DNA from: Paramecium tetraurelia
Lineage: Eukaryota > Ciliophora > Oligohymenophorea > Peniculida > Parameciidae
DNA length: 64,000 nucleotides
Assembly: GCF_000165425.1 (NCBI RefSeq)
Contig: NW_001799466.1
Location: 248,001 to 312,000 of the forward strand
Direction of reading: 5' to 3'
This document shows, piece after piece, positions 1 to 12,304 of the stretch. The notes under the pieces were generated by a model. It did no database searches, was not told the origin of the DNA, and saw nothing but the letters and a program-made list of their open reading frames with translations. The position numbers and the translations under genes were made by a program. How positions within the stretch are numbered: the first letter of the stretch is position 1; each line of letters opens with the position of its first letter.

Positions 1-1596
1 GAATATAACCAATGGCATCAATACTACAGGCAGAAATCCAGCAGCTGCTTTAAGATCACTAAACATACATCCAGTCATCAGACCTAAATTAATAGTTATT
101 AAATTATACCAAAACTATTTCCACTCAAACCAAGCATGATACAAATAATGATGTTTATCACTACTATGTCTCCGGTCTTGTAATTCAAATCAACCATCCA
201 ATAACAAATAAGCTACTGAATGATAGGGAACACAAATAGAAATGGAATTTCCACTGAACTTTTGCCAGTAAAATATGCTGCAGTAGAGTACAACTTTGAA
301 TTTTCTTCTCTTAAAAACACTTCTCTTTCAGCTGGAAATTGTACCATTACAGGATTTAGAGCTCCCATAAAACTACTCATCACCAAAAAGAATAAAACTC
401 CTATTGTACTCTAAATTCCTTTGTATCCAGGTTCGCTTCCTGCTGTCCAAAATATACCTCCAATCAGTAGACCGATGAAAATAGTCATTACTAATCTACC
501 TCTCACTAACACCTTATCTCTCTTCACATTAATCATTCCTCTTCTAAAGATTTCCTTAACTTAGAATCCAAATGATGTTTGAATTGACTATCTTGATATC
601 TACTAGACTTAAATAGCGTTGATTTCATTTTCAATCTACTAGACAAAATTTGAACCATATCCTGAAAATAGAGTCTGATAATGTGGATGATTTGAATCAT
701 CATGGTGCATTATACTCATTAAGTAATCTAGTGGATTGGAATGAGCTGGACACTCAAACCCTAAGCTTTTGAAGTAGTTAACCATCTCATCTCTTTTGCC
801 TTAATATATGAATTTGCCTTAAACTAAAAGCATCACTTGATCAAATAACATATAAATATCTGCACTTGGTTAATGAATTGTAAACACTATTGTTCTTCCT
901 GAAGTATGAGCCAATTTTCGAAGCAGATTTCTAGATATTAAATCAAAATACATAATGACAAAAGCAGTAAATGAATCCAATCCTGAAGTAGGTTCATCCA
1001 ATAAAATGCAAAATGGGTCACTTACTAATTCAACTCCAATTGATGTTCTTTTTCTTTCTCCACCAGATATTCCCTTAATCATAGCATTACCAATCTATTC
1101 AAATAATATAAGTAATTACTAATGTATGTTGACATTTTTCTAATTTCAATGTCTTTAATGCATAATCCACTTTATCAATCTTTTATTAAGGATCAGCATA
1201 CTTTAAATTCGCTACAAATTCTAAAGTCTCTCGTACAGTCAAAGTTCCAAAAAGTACGTCATTCTGCATAACGTAAGATGAAAATTGAGAAAATTTATCA
1301 CTATTATAGGGCTACCCATTTGCATTAATTGCTCCCTACAATGTCACATTCCCTCCAGGAGTTATCCTTTTGGCTAAAATGTTGAGTAATGATGTTTTTC
1401 CTGCTCCTGAAGCTCCAAGAATTGCAGTAACCTAACCTGGTTTACAGATTCCGGAAATGTTATTCAGGATCAATTTGTTCTCAACAACATTCTAAGGATT
1501 CTTAACGTTGACCTAGTATGTTAAATTTTAGAAGCTGATCGTCACACTATTTGTTGACTCTTTATTTTGAAAAGGTACGATTTCAGTTCCTTTCAT
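1..1596 (-). CDS. ABCG-family (White/ABCG2-like) half-transporter, copy 1, 3' end beyond the window
   Basis: An ATP-binding cassette comes first, then the membrane domain; this order marks the ABCG subfamily, which exports lipids or drugs as dimers. Visible in order: Walker A ([12 protein letters not shown]), signature (SGGERKRTS), Walker B with catalytic Glu ([12 protein letters not shown]) and the H-loop region (FTIH). The last bases encode a hydrophobic membrane stretch ([12 protein letters not shown] onward), so the C-terminus lies to the left. Three micro-introns fit: 1095-1119 (25 bases), 931-951 (21) and 84-109 (26), all ending in TAG. The start is the ATG at 1596, giving [10 protein letters not shown]. 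The ATPase domain is nearly identical in places to that of the next gene, including two introns. Family assignment is secure; the substrate is unknown. Confidence 0.9.
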
Positions 1597-1742
1597 GTTA
1601 TAATTTTTAATAATAAATTTTAGAAGTCTTAATTTCCAAAATTTATTCCACAAATTAAATATCATGAGAATTCTTTATTATGAATTCTGATGAAATGAAG
1701 AATTTAATTTTATATCAAACTTTCACACATATTAATTGTAAC

Positions 1743-3569
1743 TCATTACTACTTTGATTTTCCCAAATATAAAAATATTAGTGATAAAAATCGAAAAAGT
1801 ATTGGGAATGTGATCAAAACATAAATGCTATTCCATAATCCGAAATCCAAAGAGAATTTTTCTATTGGATTCAAATCTTCTATTTTTATTCCTGAAAATT
1901 CATCTCTTCTGGTATCATACTCATCATATATTAGTGCTTCAAATGCATACTTCAATGGACTTAAATATTACACCCAACTTATCCAATTCATAAATAAGGA
2001 TTAATTGGCAAAAAAGCCAGAGAAGGCTATAAGCGGCATCAAAACCATAGGAATAATTCCAGATGCATTCTTAGAATCCTATAACATAGATCCAACCATT
2101 AACCCTATGTTTATTATTTTAAATTACCCATGCTATTTCCAGTTATACCTAACAATATACACACAAAAATATGGATTACAACGGTACTGGCAGATTAGTC
2201 ATTTAGGCCTATCATCCAATAACCAATCAGCTACTAGATAATTGGAAATAGTATCAAGAACGGTATTTCTATGGAACTCTTTCCAACAAAATATGCAAAT
2301 GTTGAATAAAGCTTTGAATTTTCTTCTCTTAAAAATACATCTCTTTCTGCTGGGAATTGAATAATAACAGCATTCAATGCTTACATAAAATTACTTATAA
2401 CAAGAAAGAATAGCCCTCCTGTTGTACTTTAAGTACCCTTAAACCCAGGCTTATTTGCAGCATCCCAAAATATACCTCCAATCAATAATCCAAGGAATAC
2501 TGAAATTATTATTCTACCTTTTACTAAAACTCTATCTCTTTTTACGTTTATAATACCACGTTTGAAGATCTGAGTCACTTGTTATTTTAAACTAGCTTAA
2601 TATAATTCTTTTTGGATTTAAGTAGGTTAAATTCTTGATAATTGTGATTCAATAATAGGTAATATTTAATTCTCATATTCTCTAAATAAATCTTAAAGGT
2701 CTAATGATTCATCTTAATCATTCTACATTATTGATATAAAGTGGTCCAAAGGATTGGCATGTTTTGGGCAATCAAATCCGATGGACTAAAAATATTCAAT
2801 CATTCTATCTCTTTAACCTTGATAAACAAATTTTCCTTTTGCAAGCAAAAATATTTGATCAAATAATAAATAAATATCAGAACTTGGTTGATGTATAGTG
2901 AAGATTATTGTTCGTTTAGAAACTACTGATAACTATTTTAAAAGATTTCTAGATATTAAATCAAAATACATAATGACAAAAGCAGTAAATGAATCCAATC
3001 CTGAAGTAGGTTCGTCTAATAAAATGCATTATGGCTCTCTCACTAATTCAACTCCAATTGATGTTCTTTTTCTTTCTCCTCCCGATATTCCCTTTATCAT
3101 TTCATTACCGATCTATTCAAATAATATAAGTAATTACTAACGTATGTTGACATTTTTCTAATTTCAATGCCTAAATTACTTAATAAACTTTTTAATTTTT
3201 CTCATTCTCATCAGTATATTTCAGAGTTGCAACAAACTCTAAAGTCTCTTTGACTGTTAAAGTGCCAAAAAGGATATCGTTTTACATAACATAGCCAGAA
3301 AATCTAGCAAATTTTTCAGCATCGTAATTATTACCATTTGCCAATATATCTCCGCTTATTTCAACATTGCTTTTAGTAGAAATTCTTTTCGCTAAAATAT
3401 TAAGTAGAGAAGTTTTTCCTGCTCCTGATGCTCCAAGGATTGCAGTCACTTTACCAGCAGGACAAATTCCAGAGATATTATTTAGGATCATTCTTCTTTA
3501 AGATTTACTAGTTTTTGTTTGATTTACTATGTAATTAAGGTTTTGGAAGGTCAATGTTAAGCCATTCAT
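1743..3569 (-). CDS. ABCG-family half-transporter, copy 2 (tandem paralogue)
   Basis: Complete gene of 585 residues after removal of three introns (3113-3137, 2949-2969 and 2105-2127; 25, 21 and 23 bases, all TAG-ended); the spliced length is a multiple of three. It begins [10 protein letters not shown]. Walker A is [12 protein letters not shown], the signature SGGERKRTS, and the Walker B region ends DEPTSGLDS. The membrane half carries the ABCG-type stretch [12 protein letters not shown] and ends near YLGKSKQQ before TGA. It lies 146 bases upstream of copy 1 on the same strand. The family works as homo- or heterodimers in membranes; substrate and compartment cannot be read from the sequence. 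The two copies probably arose by tandem duplication. Confidence 0.92.
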
Positions 3570-5026
3570 TTTGTAGAGTTGGGATTATTATAAGTTTTAT
3601 TAATGACAGATAAATAATATTACAGTTTTATAAATCTTGAGTTCTAATTTACAATGAGTTTATATGATACTTTTCAATAAACTCCCAAAACATTATAATA
3701 AATTCAGTTGAAAAATGAAATTTTCAAAATAATAAAATAAATGTATCTATTACAATTATCAAGGTTGTGCTCTTTTGGGCCACTCTTTTAGATATTAAAT
3801 TTTCTTTTTTGTATTATAAATCTAAGATTTTCAATATTTGGATCACCTCTCTTTTTTTGAATAAGGTTACCCAGAAAAACATAAACAATTTCATATTTCC
3901 TAAAAATACATAATTAATTTATCCATTGTTTAAAATGCACCTTTAAAAATAATATTACTAAAATAATTAGTTAAGACTTTAATCAAATCTGCAGTTTTAA
4001 TTTTGTTTGTCTTTTTAAAACATAGTTTTTGCCTTTAATCATTTCAGAAGATTATTATCAATAGAAATTATTTTAATTTAAAGTCTTTATATGTCTTATT
4101 TTTTTAATATTTTTACCCAGATAATATGTATAGACATTAATTCTTATTGTATTACTGATCATGATTTGATTTATCCACGTGTATGTATATATATAATTAG
4201 TTATCTATATTAATCGAATAAAGTATTATAAAGGCAGAAATAAAATTTTGATTTAATACCCTTTATTTCATTCTTAAATTAATTCCTAAATTTAATTCTC
4301 CTTATTTTGTATTCAAGGTGGTGAGTTGTCACAATTAAATTATATTATTACAATCGATCATCTAAGTAATTACAATTACCAATTCAGTATTGATATTAGA
4401 TTTTAATATTTGATAATATGAATCAATATTAGCAAATCTTTTCTCATTCAAGAATGAATTTATTGTTGATTATATTACAAGGATAAACATATCAAATTTC
4501 TCTGGTCACTCTTCCAAAATATCTCTTTGAAGCTTGATTAATTAGTAATTCACAATTAAAAATGCCTGTAGAATTATTATAATCATTTCATTGACAATGC
4601 CTAATTTAGATAAGGTATTATATTTATATAATAGTTCATAACATGATTTCTTTAATTGCTAGTATTTTAGGTTCTATGTAATTTCTTAAGAAATCTACAT
4701 ATCTTTCTACTTGTATTCTAAAACTGCATAATAATATGCTCATATATTTACTAATATCGTCTCTCTCTTATTTTCAATATGGTTAATCTCTTAGATGACT
4801 TATACATTGATCATATAATAGATATATAAATTTTGTCATTTTAATAATTCTTTCCCTTCTGCTGCTCTATGTTTACCTATTTTAATCATAATATTAATAA
4901 TAGAGATTGCCTGATTAATCAGTTCCTACAAGTTATCATTATGATTTTTGATTATCATAAATCCTTCGAAATTATTCAAGAGAAGTCACAATTTTAAGAA
5001 TCATATATATTATTTATATTTATTAA
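3570..5026. other. Gene-poor AT-rich stretch
   Basis: About 1.45 kb with no convincing gene. Both strands show only short open frames of biased composition. One somewhat longer hydrophobic frame near 4418-4916 is listed separately. The length is unusual for a genome where most spacers here are under 100 bases, so this could hold a decayed gene, but I see no conserved motif. Confidence 0.5.
4418..4916 (+). CDS. Doubtful hydrophobic open frame
   Basis: With TAA/TAG read as Gln, a frame starts at 4418 (MNQYQQIFSHSRMNLL). It meets one TGA after about 40 codons and is then open again to a TGA near 4914. The second part is hydrophobic (LCLPILIIILIIEIA at its end), as a membrane protein would be. 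A 41-base GT...TAG segment spanning the internal TGA could be an intron but is longer than any other here. In such AT-rich DNA an open frame of this size can occur by chance. No family recognised. Confidence 0.2.
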
Positions 5027-5275
5027 TCAATAGGCTGCGTGCATTGATTACTACATGTTGCTGAATTAAGTTAATTCTGATTTATCAACTTTAAGGAGAG
5101 TTTGAATCTTTTTTTCAAAGACACTAACAACCACAATAGAAGCGACAAAAATTGCAACATCTAGAAATTGCTTCTTCCTCTTCTCTCTTTCTGCTTTATT
5201 TGTTGGGTATATTGACTTTTTAAGTTTTTCCCAAGTTGATCCGGATGAGCCACTTCTTGGTTTTCCAAAATTCAT
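5027..5275 (-). CDS. Small single-pass membrane protein, unknown
   Basis: An 82-residue intronless frame from MNFGKPRSGSSG to MHAAY then TGA. The N-terminal half is basic (EREKRKKQ) and followed by a hydrophobic segment (FLDVAIFVASIVVVSVF, about residues 38-54), then a short charged tail. This looks like a tail- or signal-anchored organelle membrane protein. Size and layout recall small mitochondrial translocase or assembly subunits, but no diagnostic motif supports a name. Two in-frame TAG/TAA codons near the end need the ciliate code. Coding composition is clearly better than in the flanking spacers. Confidence 0.6.
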
Positions 5276-5385
5276 TTTATATTTTTATTTATGGTATATT
5301 TTTTTAAATATATATGATCAACAAATGCTATATAAATTGCTAGATCATTCTTGATTTCAATATTCTAAGTTTTTTAATAGTGAAT

Positions 5386-5613
5386 ATGCAAAATCCTGAT
5401 CTAAATTTAATTAGATTAATCAAATATTACAATCGTAGGTTTAAATAATATTTCGAAAAGCATTAATAAATACATAGATACTAAAGAGTTTGCCTTATAG
5501 AAAGTATTGCAAAATTATTAAATTAAAATGCATTTAATAATTTCAATCTCTCTTAAAATATTAAATTTTATTTAACCATCTATTATACAATAAATTCATC
5601 AAGTTTTAATTGA
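5386..5613 (+). CDS. Doubtful small open frame
   Basis: A 75-codon frame (MQNPDLNLIRLIKYYN to NSSSFN, then TGA) lies between the small membrane protein gene and the V-ATPase gene. It is basic and Gln-rich with no recognisable motif. It may be a short gene or chance; nothing else is seen in the 620-base spacer 5276-5895. Confidence 0.22.
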
Positions 5614-5895
5614 CGATTGTTCATTACTGCAAATGGACACACTTCCTAATAGTTACTTTGAATAATATAAAGTATTCCACTCATCCAATAGTTCCCTTAT
5701 GGAATCAATTATTAGTATAAATTAATGAAACTTAATTTATAAAAATTGTATTTTCATAATATTCTATAATGTTCAAATCAGATATTCTCAATTTACATAT
5801 GATTCCTAAATATAAATACTCACAACAATTATTAATATTTAGTTAGTTAATCATTAAAATGAAAAATTGAATTAATAAAGTTTATTTTTATAAAT

Positions 5896-8359
5896 ATGTT
5901 TAGACCAACTGAAATACATCTGTATAAATTGTATGTTGAAAGAGAATAAGCTTTCCATTTTCTTACTAAAGTAGGACAAATGAATAATGTTAATTTAGTT
6001 AATTGTTCAAACCATGCATTTCATGAACATGATTATTACAAATAATTAAAGCGATGCGATGATATTTATAATAAAATAAGCGAGGTCAAAAACCTTTTAA
6101 TCTTATATAACAAACCGATACATTATTGTCCAAACATTAAATCTTTTATTTAATACCTTCAAATTACTGAAGATTAGGTAATAAAAATCGAATAAGAACT
6201 AACACATAAAGTTCAATTTATTATGAATCAATAGACAAATCTGCAGTAGATTGTTGAATAAAGAAACAGATTAGAAGAAGAGATGTAAATATCAAATTAA
6301 ATTTAAGTGCAGTAATATAGCATTGTAAAGAATTCATATACAAATTTTCAGGGGTTTAATTAGGATATATTGTAGGATGTATGAATGCTGCAGATTAACA
6401 CAAATTTAATCGAATTGTGTTTAGAATCTCAAAAGAAAATGGAATTGTAAAATTCAAGGATTTCAACAATGAAAAGATTATCTTTACGTTGGTTTTTACT
6501 AAAGGTAAACATGAAAATTTAAAAACTAAATTACTTAAAATATGTGAAGTACATCAATAAAAATATCAATTTAGGCTTTTAATGTATCTATATTTTAATT
6601 ACCTGAAGAGATTTAAATTGAAACTAAAATAAATGAATTAGAAAACGAGTTAACTAATTTGAGCATAGTCATAACATCAACTAAGCTGGAAATTGAAGAA
6701 CAACTAGATTTTTTTTCTGATATTTCAGCGGAAAGACCGTTAGAGTTGGATGAAATCTATTTTATTGGCTATTGTTCATACATTTGTGAATTGAAGATCA
6801 TAGTAGATTTGGTAAGTGCTACTTATTATCATCTCACATTTTTTGAAGCAAAATCTCAATTTTTAATAGGTCAAATGTGGTGTGAACCAAATTAGATTGA
6901 ATTAATCAAATAAATTGGGGTTCAAATTGAAATTATGCAAGACATCAATGAAAAATTATATGAACCACCAAGTCTATTGAAAACAAATTAATTTACTTAT
7001 ATCTTTCAAGAATTAGTAAATACTTATGGGATTCCAAGATACCATGAAATAAATCCTGGTCTTTTCACTATAATCACGTTTCCATTTTTATTTGGTATGA
7101 TGTTTGGAGACATAGGACATGGAGTAAAATATATTCTATATAAAGATAGTCTTGACATTCTTTGGTTTCTATTTATTAATGTTTGGTAAGGGTGTTATCA
7201 AAAGTATAAAATTAGAAAATAGCAGTGAATATCTATCATATGCAGACTTTTAGAGTTTATATGAATGCAGATATCTCATAACTTTAATGGGAATGTTTGC
7301 TACATATTGTGGTTTTATTTATAACGATTTCTTTTCGATATCTTTGGAATATAAACTCGAAAAGTTTTAGTTGGGTTTTGATGGTAAATGGAGTATGTCT
7401 GAGTCTCACCTTACAGTGATGAATTCATTTAAGATGAAAACTGCAATAATCGTTGGAGTGATTCAGATGGTTTTTGGTATCCTTCTGAAAGGTTGGAATT
7501 GTTTAAATTAAAGAAAATTTATTGATTTCATCTTTAACTTTATACCTGAACTGGCTTTTATGTTATCTACATTTGGATACATGTCATTTTTAATAATACT
7601 TAAATGGCTGACTAACTACAGTAATAATATGGAACCACCTTCAATTATTACAACTCTGCTTAATATGGTCTTTACATAAGGAGGAATAACAGGAGCTGAA
7701 ATGTATCCTCATTAAGTTTACTTTTAAACTATATTAATCCGTATAGCTATATGTTCTCCAATAATTATGTTACTTAAACCAGAAGTAATTAGAATAAAGA
7801 GGTCGCTTTTTAATAGTGGAAATTAATAAATGGTATATGACGATTTAGTAGAATTAGAACATGCACAAGTAGAAGTCATAAAAGAAGAGAAAAATCAAAT
7901 GTTTGGCAATTTAGTAGGAAGTAGAGCCATTAAGGAAGAGAAACATTTCGATTTTGCAGAGATTTATATTGAAAGTTTAATTGAATGCATAGAATTTGTA
8001 TTGGGAGCTGTGTCAAATACAGCTTCATATTTGAGATTGTGGGCACTTAGTTTGGCACATTCTCAATTATCTGAAGTATACAATTTTAATTTAACTATTA
8101 GGTCTTCTTCAAAATGTCCTTAGAACCACAATTAGAAAGCGGATCTGTTATTGGAATATGTTTAACTTTTATGGTTTATGCTTTGGCAACTTTTGGAGTT
8201 CTTATGTGTATGGATACTCTAGAGTGTTTTTTACATTCATTGAGACTACATTGGGTTGAATTTTAGAGTAAATTCTATAAAGGAGACGGTCATAATTTCT
8301 AACAATTTAATTATCTTCACTTTTTGGAATAGAAATTTTAATTTAGTACAAGGATGTGA
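5896..8359 (+). CDS. V-type H+-ATPase V0 subunit a
   Basis: Subunit a forms the proton half-channels of the vacuolar ATPase and holds the stator. The spliced product is 788 residues, within the usual 750-850. The N-terminal cytosolic half ([48 protein letters not shown]) matches the family. The membrane half includes [11 protein letters not shown] and the signature [18 protein letters not shown], with the arginine essential for proton transfer. Four introns restore frame: 6285-6307 (23 bases, AAG), 6549-6574 (26, TAG), 7124-7145 (22, AAG) and 8076-8101 (26, TAG). Removing them leaves exactly 789 codons including TGA. Paramecium species carry many paralogues of this subunit that send the pump to different organelles; which one this is cannot be said. 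Confidence 0.95.
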
Positions 8360-8722
8360 ATGAAATTAATATTAAAATCAAAAATTCATCTCACTTTATC
8401 ATTATTTCAATAAGGCAAAATAATTAAATTATGTATATCAATCATTAGTTGTTGTTGAAAGTACAAATTATTTATTTTAATTATTTTTCATAAAAGTAAT
8501 AATGACATACATGAAAATACACTGTTTATTTAATATGTAAATATAAATGGTTATAATCTAACATTCTCAATTCTTAAAATGTAATCGAACAGTCTATATC
8601 TGAGGAATGTTCTGAAATGACAAAGAGGAGAGGCTATAATAATAAAAAATTAGTTTATATTTATTTTAAAATTGAGTACAGTAATTAATATTAATCAGGA
8701 TTATAAAATTAATTTATAGGAA
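8360..8722. other. Spacer without a visible gene
   Basis: AT-rich interval between the V-ATPase stop and the WD40 gene start. I see no good open frame, and it presumably holds the 3' end of one gene and the promoter of the next. Confidence 0.5.
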
Positions 8723-10168
8723 ATGTTATCTTTTGAAGCCAAACTGTCTAAATTAAATTGTAATATACATGGTTTAGAGATATTGTATGTGAATATTGGT
8801 TAAAATGCAACAAATAAGAGAGCATTATGTAAATAATGCAGATGCAATGATATATAATTACATAGAAATTATCTTAACGAAGTTCTGCAGGAATACATTG
8901 AGAAAAGAAGGAAAGATGCAATAAAGTTAATATAATAACTTTAGTTTGACTTCAATAGAAAATATGAATAAATTATGGGTCTACTAGACAAGATCAAAGA
9001 GATGTTTGACAGTAAATTAAAAGAGTTTACAGAGAAGGAATATTTGAGTGAATTTTAAGAGAGATTCTTTGGATGGGGTAATTTGACTTTGAAGGATGTA
9101 GAAGACTTAGGAATAATGTTATCGAAGGATGTTGAGTTTGTTGAAGATTAAGTATCAATAAAAGAAATCGAGTTCAAAAGTGAGGATTTGGAGGAATATG
9201 TGGATGTTTTGTCTAATGTTTTGGATGATTTAGAAGAGTTAAATATAAATTAGGAGAAGCTTGTAAAATTGGATATGACTTTGCCAAAATATGAGAGGGA
9301 AATATCGCAATTAGACATATCAAAGGATGAGGATATGGCTGCAGTAGTGACCTTGAATTCAGATATTGATATATGGAATTTATAAACGATGAAGAAGACA
9401 GTCTTAAAAGGACATGATGACATAGTTAATACAATAGTATTTAGTAAATACAGCAACAGTTTGATTACTGGAGGGAGAGAAGGCACAATAAAGGTTTGGA
9501 AGTGTGAAGGCAAATGGATAATACATGACATTCTGATAGGACATGATGATTGGATTACTGCATTAGCAATTGGGAATTAGGATTAGTTAATAGCTTCTGC
9601 TAGCAATTAGGAAATATTAATTTGGTCATATAAATAGGATCATTATGCCAAGGTTCAGAAGTTGTTAGGACACACTGATTCTATTTATTCATTGGGATTT
9701 CTTAGTTAATAGGAGTATCTAATATCAGGTAGTTTTGATAAGACTGTGAGATTGTGGGAGGGGAAGGACAAACAGTAGTGGAATTTCAAACAATAATTCT
9801 ATTATCATTCCGATAAGGTGCAATCAATAGCTTGTTCTAATAACAAATTGTTTGGTTCATGCAGTTGGGATTAGTCAATTAGATTGTATGATCAGATGAC
9901 AGATGATTCTTATGATTGCATACAAGTGTTGTATGGTCATCAAGGGAAGGTATATTAAATACAATTCAATGACGATTCTAAGATTTTGTATTCTTGTAGT
10001 CATGATAATACAATCAAATTGTGGAGCCAATTGTAAACCAATTTTTGGGAGTGTTTCCACGAGATTAAACAGGATTTCCACATTAAATTTATTGGAATTA
10101 GACAACATCGTTTGATTTCATCGAATTATTATGAGATTTATGTTTATAAATAAGAATAAATCAATTGA
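8723..10168 (+). CDS. B-box-like zinc finger, coiled coil and WD40 repeats
   Basis: An intronless 481-residue frame. The N-terminus has a Cys/His cluster (CNIHG, then CKQCRC near residues 13-43) like a degenerate B-box zinc finger. A charged, helical, probably coiled-coil segment follows to about residue 190. The rest is about six WD40 repeats, recognisable by GHDDIVNTIVF, GHDDWITALAI, GHTDSIYSLGF, HSDKVQSIACS and GHQGKVYQIQF, with DKTVRLWE and DNTIKLWS as WD-type ends. Such proteins are abundant in ciliates and serve as scaffolds; no specific role can be given. The stop is only 9 bases before the next ATG. Confidence 0.9.
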
Positions 10169-10177
10169 TTAAATATA

Positions 10178-10630
10178 ATGTAAGGACTTCTGAGGACAGC
10201 AGCTGAAGAAATGCTTTCTAAAGCAATTCGAACCTATACTTTTAATGATTTGATTGTTATTGGTCGACATCCATATAAAAGCTTACCTGAAATGTTAGCA
10301 TAATACCCAAACAATGGAGTAGGATTCAAAGTGTGGAGAAAGACTTGGCCAGAAAACAAGTATATAATTATTACTGAGGCACATTTCAAGGTAATGGATT
10401 TAATTACAAAATTTAAGGGATTGAGAAATGGCAAGTTTTTTGGGATCTAATATTACAATGGCAGACCACTTACACCACAACCAATAAAAATTAGAAACTG
10501 TAGTAAGAGAGGAACCTGGAAATATGATACAAATAATACTTCAGGAGTATCTGCAAATGGTGTCTACTTTAGTGCAGAGAATTTGAAAGAATATTCAAAA
10601 TTACATTAAAATAGAGAGCAGAAAGAGTGA
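10178..10630 (+). CDS. Mitochondrial small ribosomal subunit protein mS34-like
   Basis: A 150-residue frame. The segment NNGVGFKVWRKTWPE followed by GLRNGKFFGIQYYNGR and KRGTWKYD matches my memory of the mS34 (MRPS34) family, in which a leucine-rich helix precedes FGxGRxVxRKSW and GKAWGIxTxxG-like segments. mS34 is a mitochondria-specific protein of the small ribosomal subunit. An optional 27-base GT...AAG segment at 10391-10417 has no stop and keeps frame, so it may be a retained intron or coding. The start at 10178 is nearly fused to the upstream stop; a later Met (10211) is possible. Confidence 0.65.
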
Positions 10631-10931
10631 TATTACATTTGTTACATAATATTAATGAATAATAACATAATAACTAAAGTGGGATAACAACCATTATTAA
10701 ATAATTATAATATTAATTTAAATAAAGAGATTGACAAATTTATTTCATTTAAGATCACTGACTCTTCTTGAGTGTGTTCTTGTAGTGGCATTCTTATTAA
10801 CCTTAGTATCCAGAGTAATTACTGAATATTTTGGGAGTATAGAAGTGATCATACTTTTTATAGGGGAAATGCCAATAATTCTGCTTGAATTAGTTTAATT
10901 AAAGATTCTTGTGGAAACCGGGGCAATGTCA

Positions 10932-12252
10932 TCAATCCGATGTCCATGATTAGCTATTTTCCTTAAGATTTCCCTCCTTGTAGTCTAGTAATAAGTTAAG
11001 TAATACAATTAAACGATCTTTCAAGACTTCAGGTCTTAATTTTTGGATTCCCCTATAAGTTGCAGGACATAGCATTTCTTACTTTGCTAATTTACTTAGA
11101 TCTTATGACACATTGACTCCTTTATCAATTTGAACATGACAATTATAACAAACACTGAATTCCATTTCCAAGAATCCTGGATTACCCAACAATTCTTTAT
11201 ATTAAACATATTTTAATTTAGGAAAAATCTTTCTAATTAAAGTAGGTATCAAATAGTTTTAATTTACTTATCTCAATTCTACATCTTATCTTACATCTAA
11301 TTTCTCAGCCATAGTTTTCTTCCTCAGAAGAATTTATTTCTTCTTTGTTATTAATAATTTATCATTATCCCCCATATGATCGAAATTCCAACTCTCAATG
11401 ATGTTCTTTATGTATGTCTTCATCAAATCATTCCGATGAAATAAGGTATCACACATTTCACATTAACTATCTTTAACTATATTTTTATGTTGCTTGAGGA
11501 TCAACTTTTCTTAATCAATAAAGGAGGGGAGACTGAGAGATTTCATATGTACTTATTCCTATGTAGACCACTTTATAAGAACACAATTGATAAGCCAAAT
11601 CTAACCAGAGTTATCTATTTTGATTTCCAATGTCATTCTTATAATCTTGGATTTCCACTTCATTAAATCATTACCATGAGCAGCTATAGCTCCACTAAAA
11701 TGTTCTAATCTCTCTGTCAAAGATTTACTATTAATTTATTGTGCCAAAGTTCCATCTCTCTCATGAGTTAATGCTCGCTAATAAATATCAATCGACTTGT
11801 CATTAAGTAAGAATTTACTCTCAAACTTTTCAAACAATGTTTAATTCTGACTCCATTAAATTATAATAGTGCAATTAAAATAACCCTTTGGATAAACAAA
11901 CCTTTATAAAATCCCATCCTTCTACCCCTGTTGCTAAAAGAACTTAGTCAGACTCTCCTTATTAAAAACTGACAATTCCGTTTTGGTTCTCCAAATGGCC
12001 ACTATCTCTTGATTCAATTCTAGGAAGTATTAACGAATATAATTGTCATCCAATTTCATCCTTGATTTCATTCTCACTTGAGCCTTCTTACTAAAAAACC
12101 ATAATTTAGGAATTGAATTCTCATAAAATATTGTATCTGGAACATTTGCAGATAAGACTATCTTAACTTAAATTCTTACAATAATCGCCAATAGGATTCT
12201 GAAGATGTAAGAAAGACAATAAATTTATGATTGGTTATTCGTGAATTTCCAT
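10932..12252 (-). CDS. Conserved-looking protein with two CxxC pairs, unknown
   Basis: 432 residues after one 22-base TAG-ended intron (12158-12179); the spliced length is a multiple of three. It begins MEIHEQPIINLLSFLH. The middle (SLTERLEHFSGAIAAHG, then KIIRMTLEIKIDNSGQIWL) reads like a folded globular domain. Downstream are CEMCDTLFH and CYNCHVQ, which could bind zinc between them. GC content is higher than in the spacers, supporting real coding. I recall similar segments in uncharacterised proteins of flagellate and ciliate species, but cannot name a family. Ends SQSWTSD then TGA. Confidence 0.8.
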
Positions 12253-12304
12253 TTAATTTATTAATATTATTGAAAATGTGAGCAATTATTAAATATACAA
12301 AATT

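Noticed and set aside
3570-5026. Transposon or virus-like element in the gene-poor stretch
   Set aside because: No transposase, polymerase or capsid motif, and no terminal repeats seen.
9250-10434. Open frames on the minus strand opposite the WD40 and mS34-like genes
   Set aside because: They are shadows of strongly coding plus-strand frames with recognisable repeats.
8723-10630. Operon of the WD40 and mS34-like genes
   Set aside because: Tight spacing is general in this genome and occurs in all orientations; there is no evidence of polycistronic mRNA.
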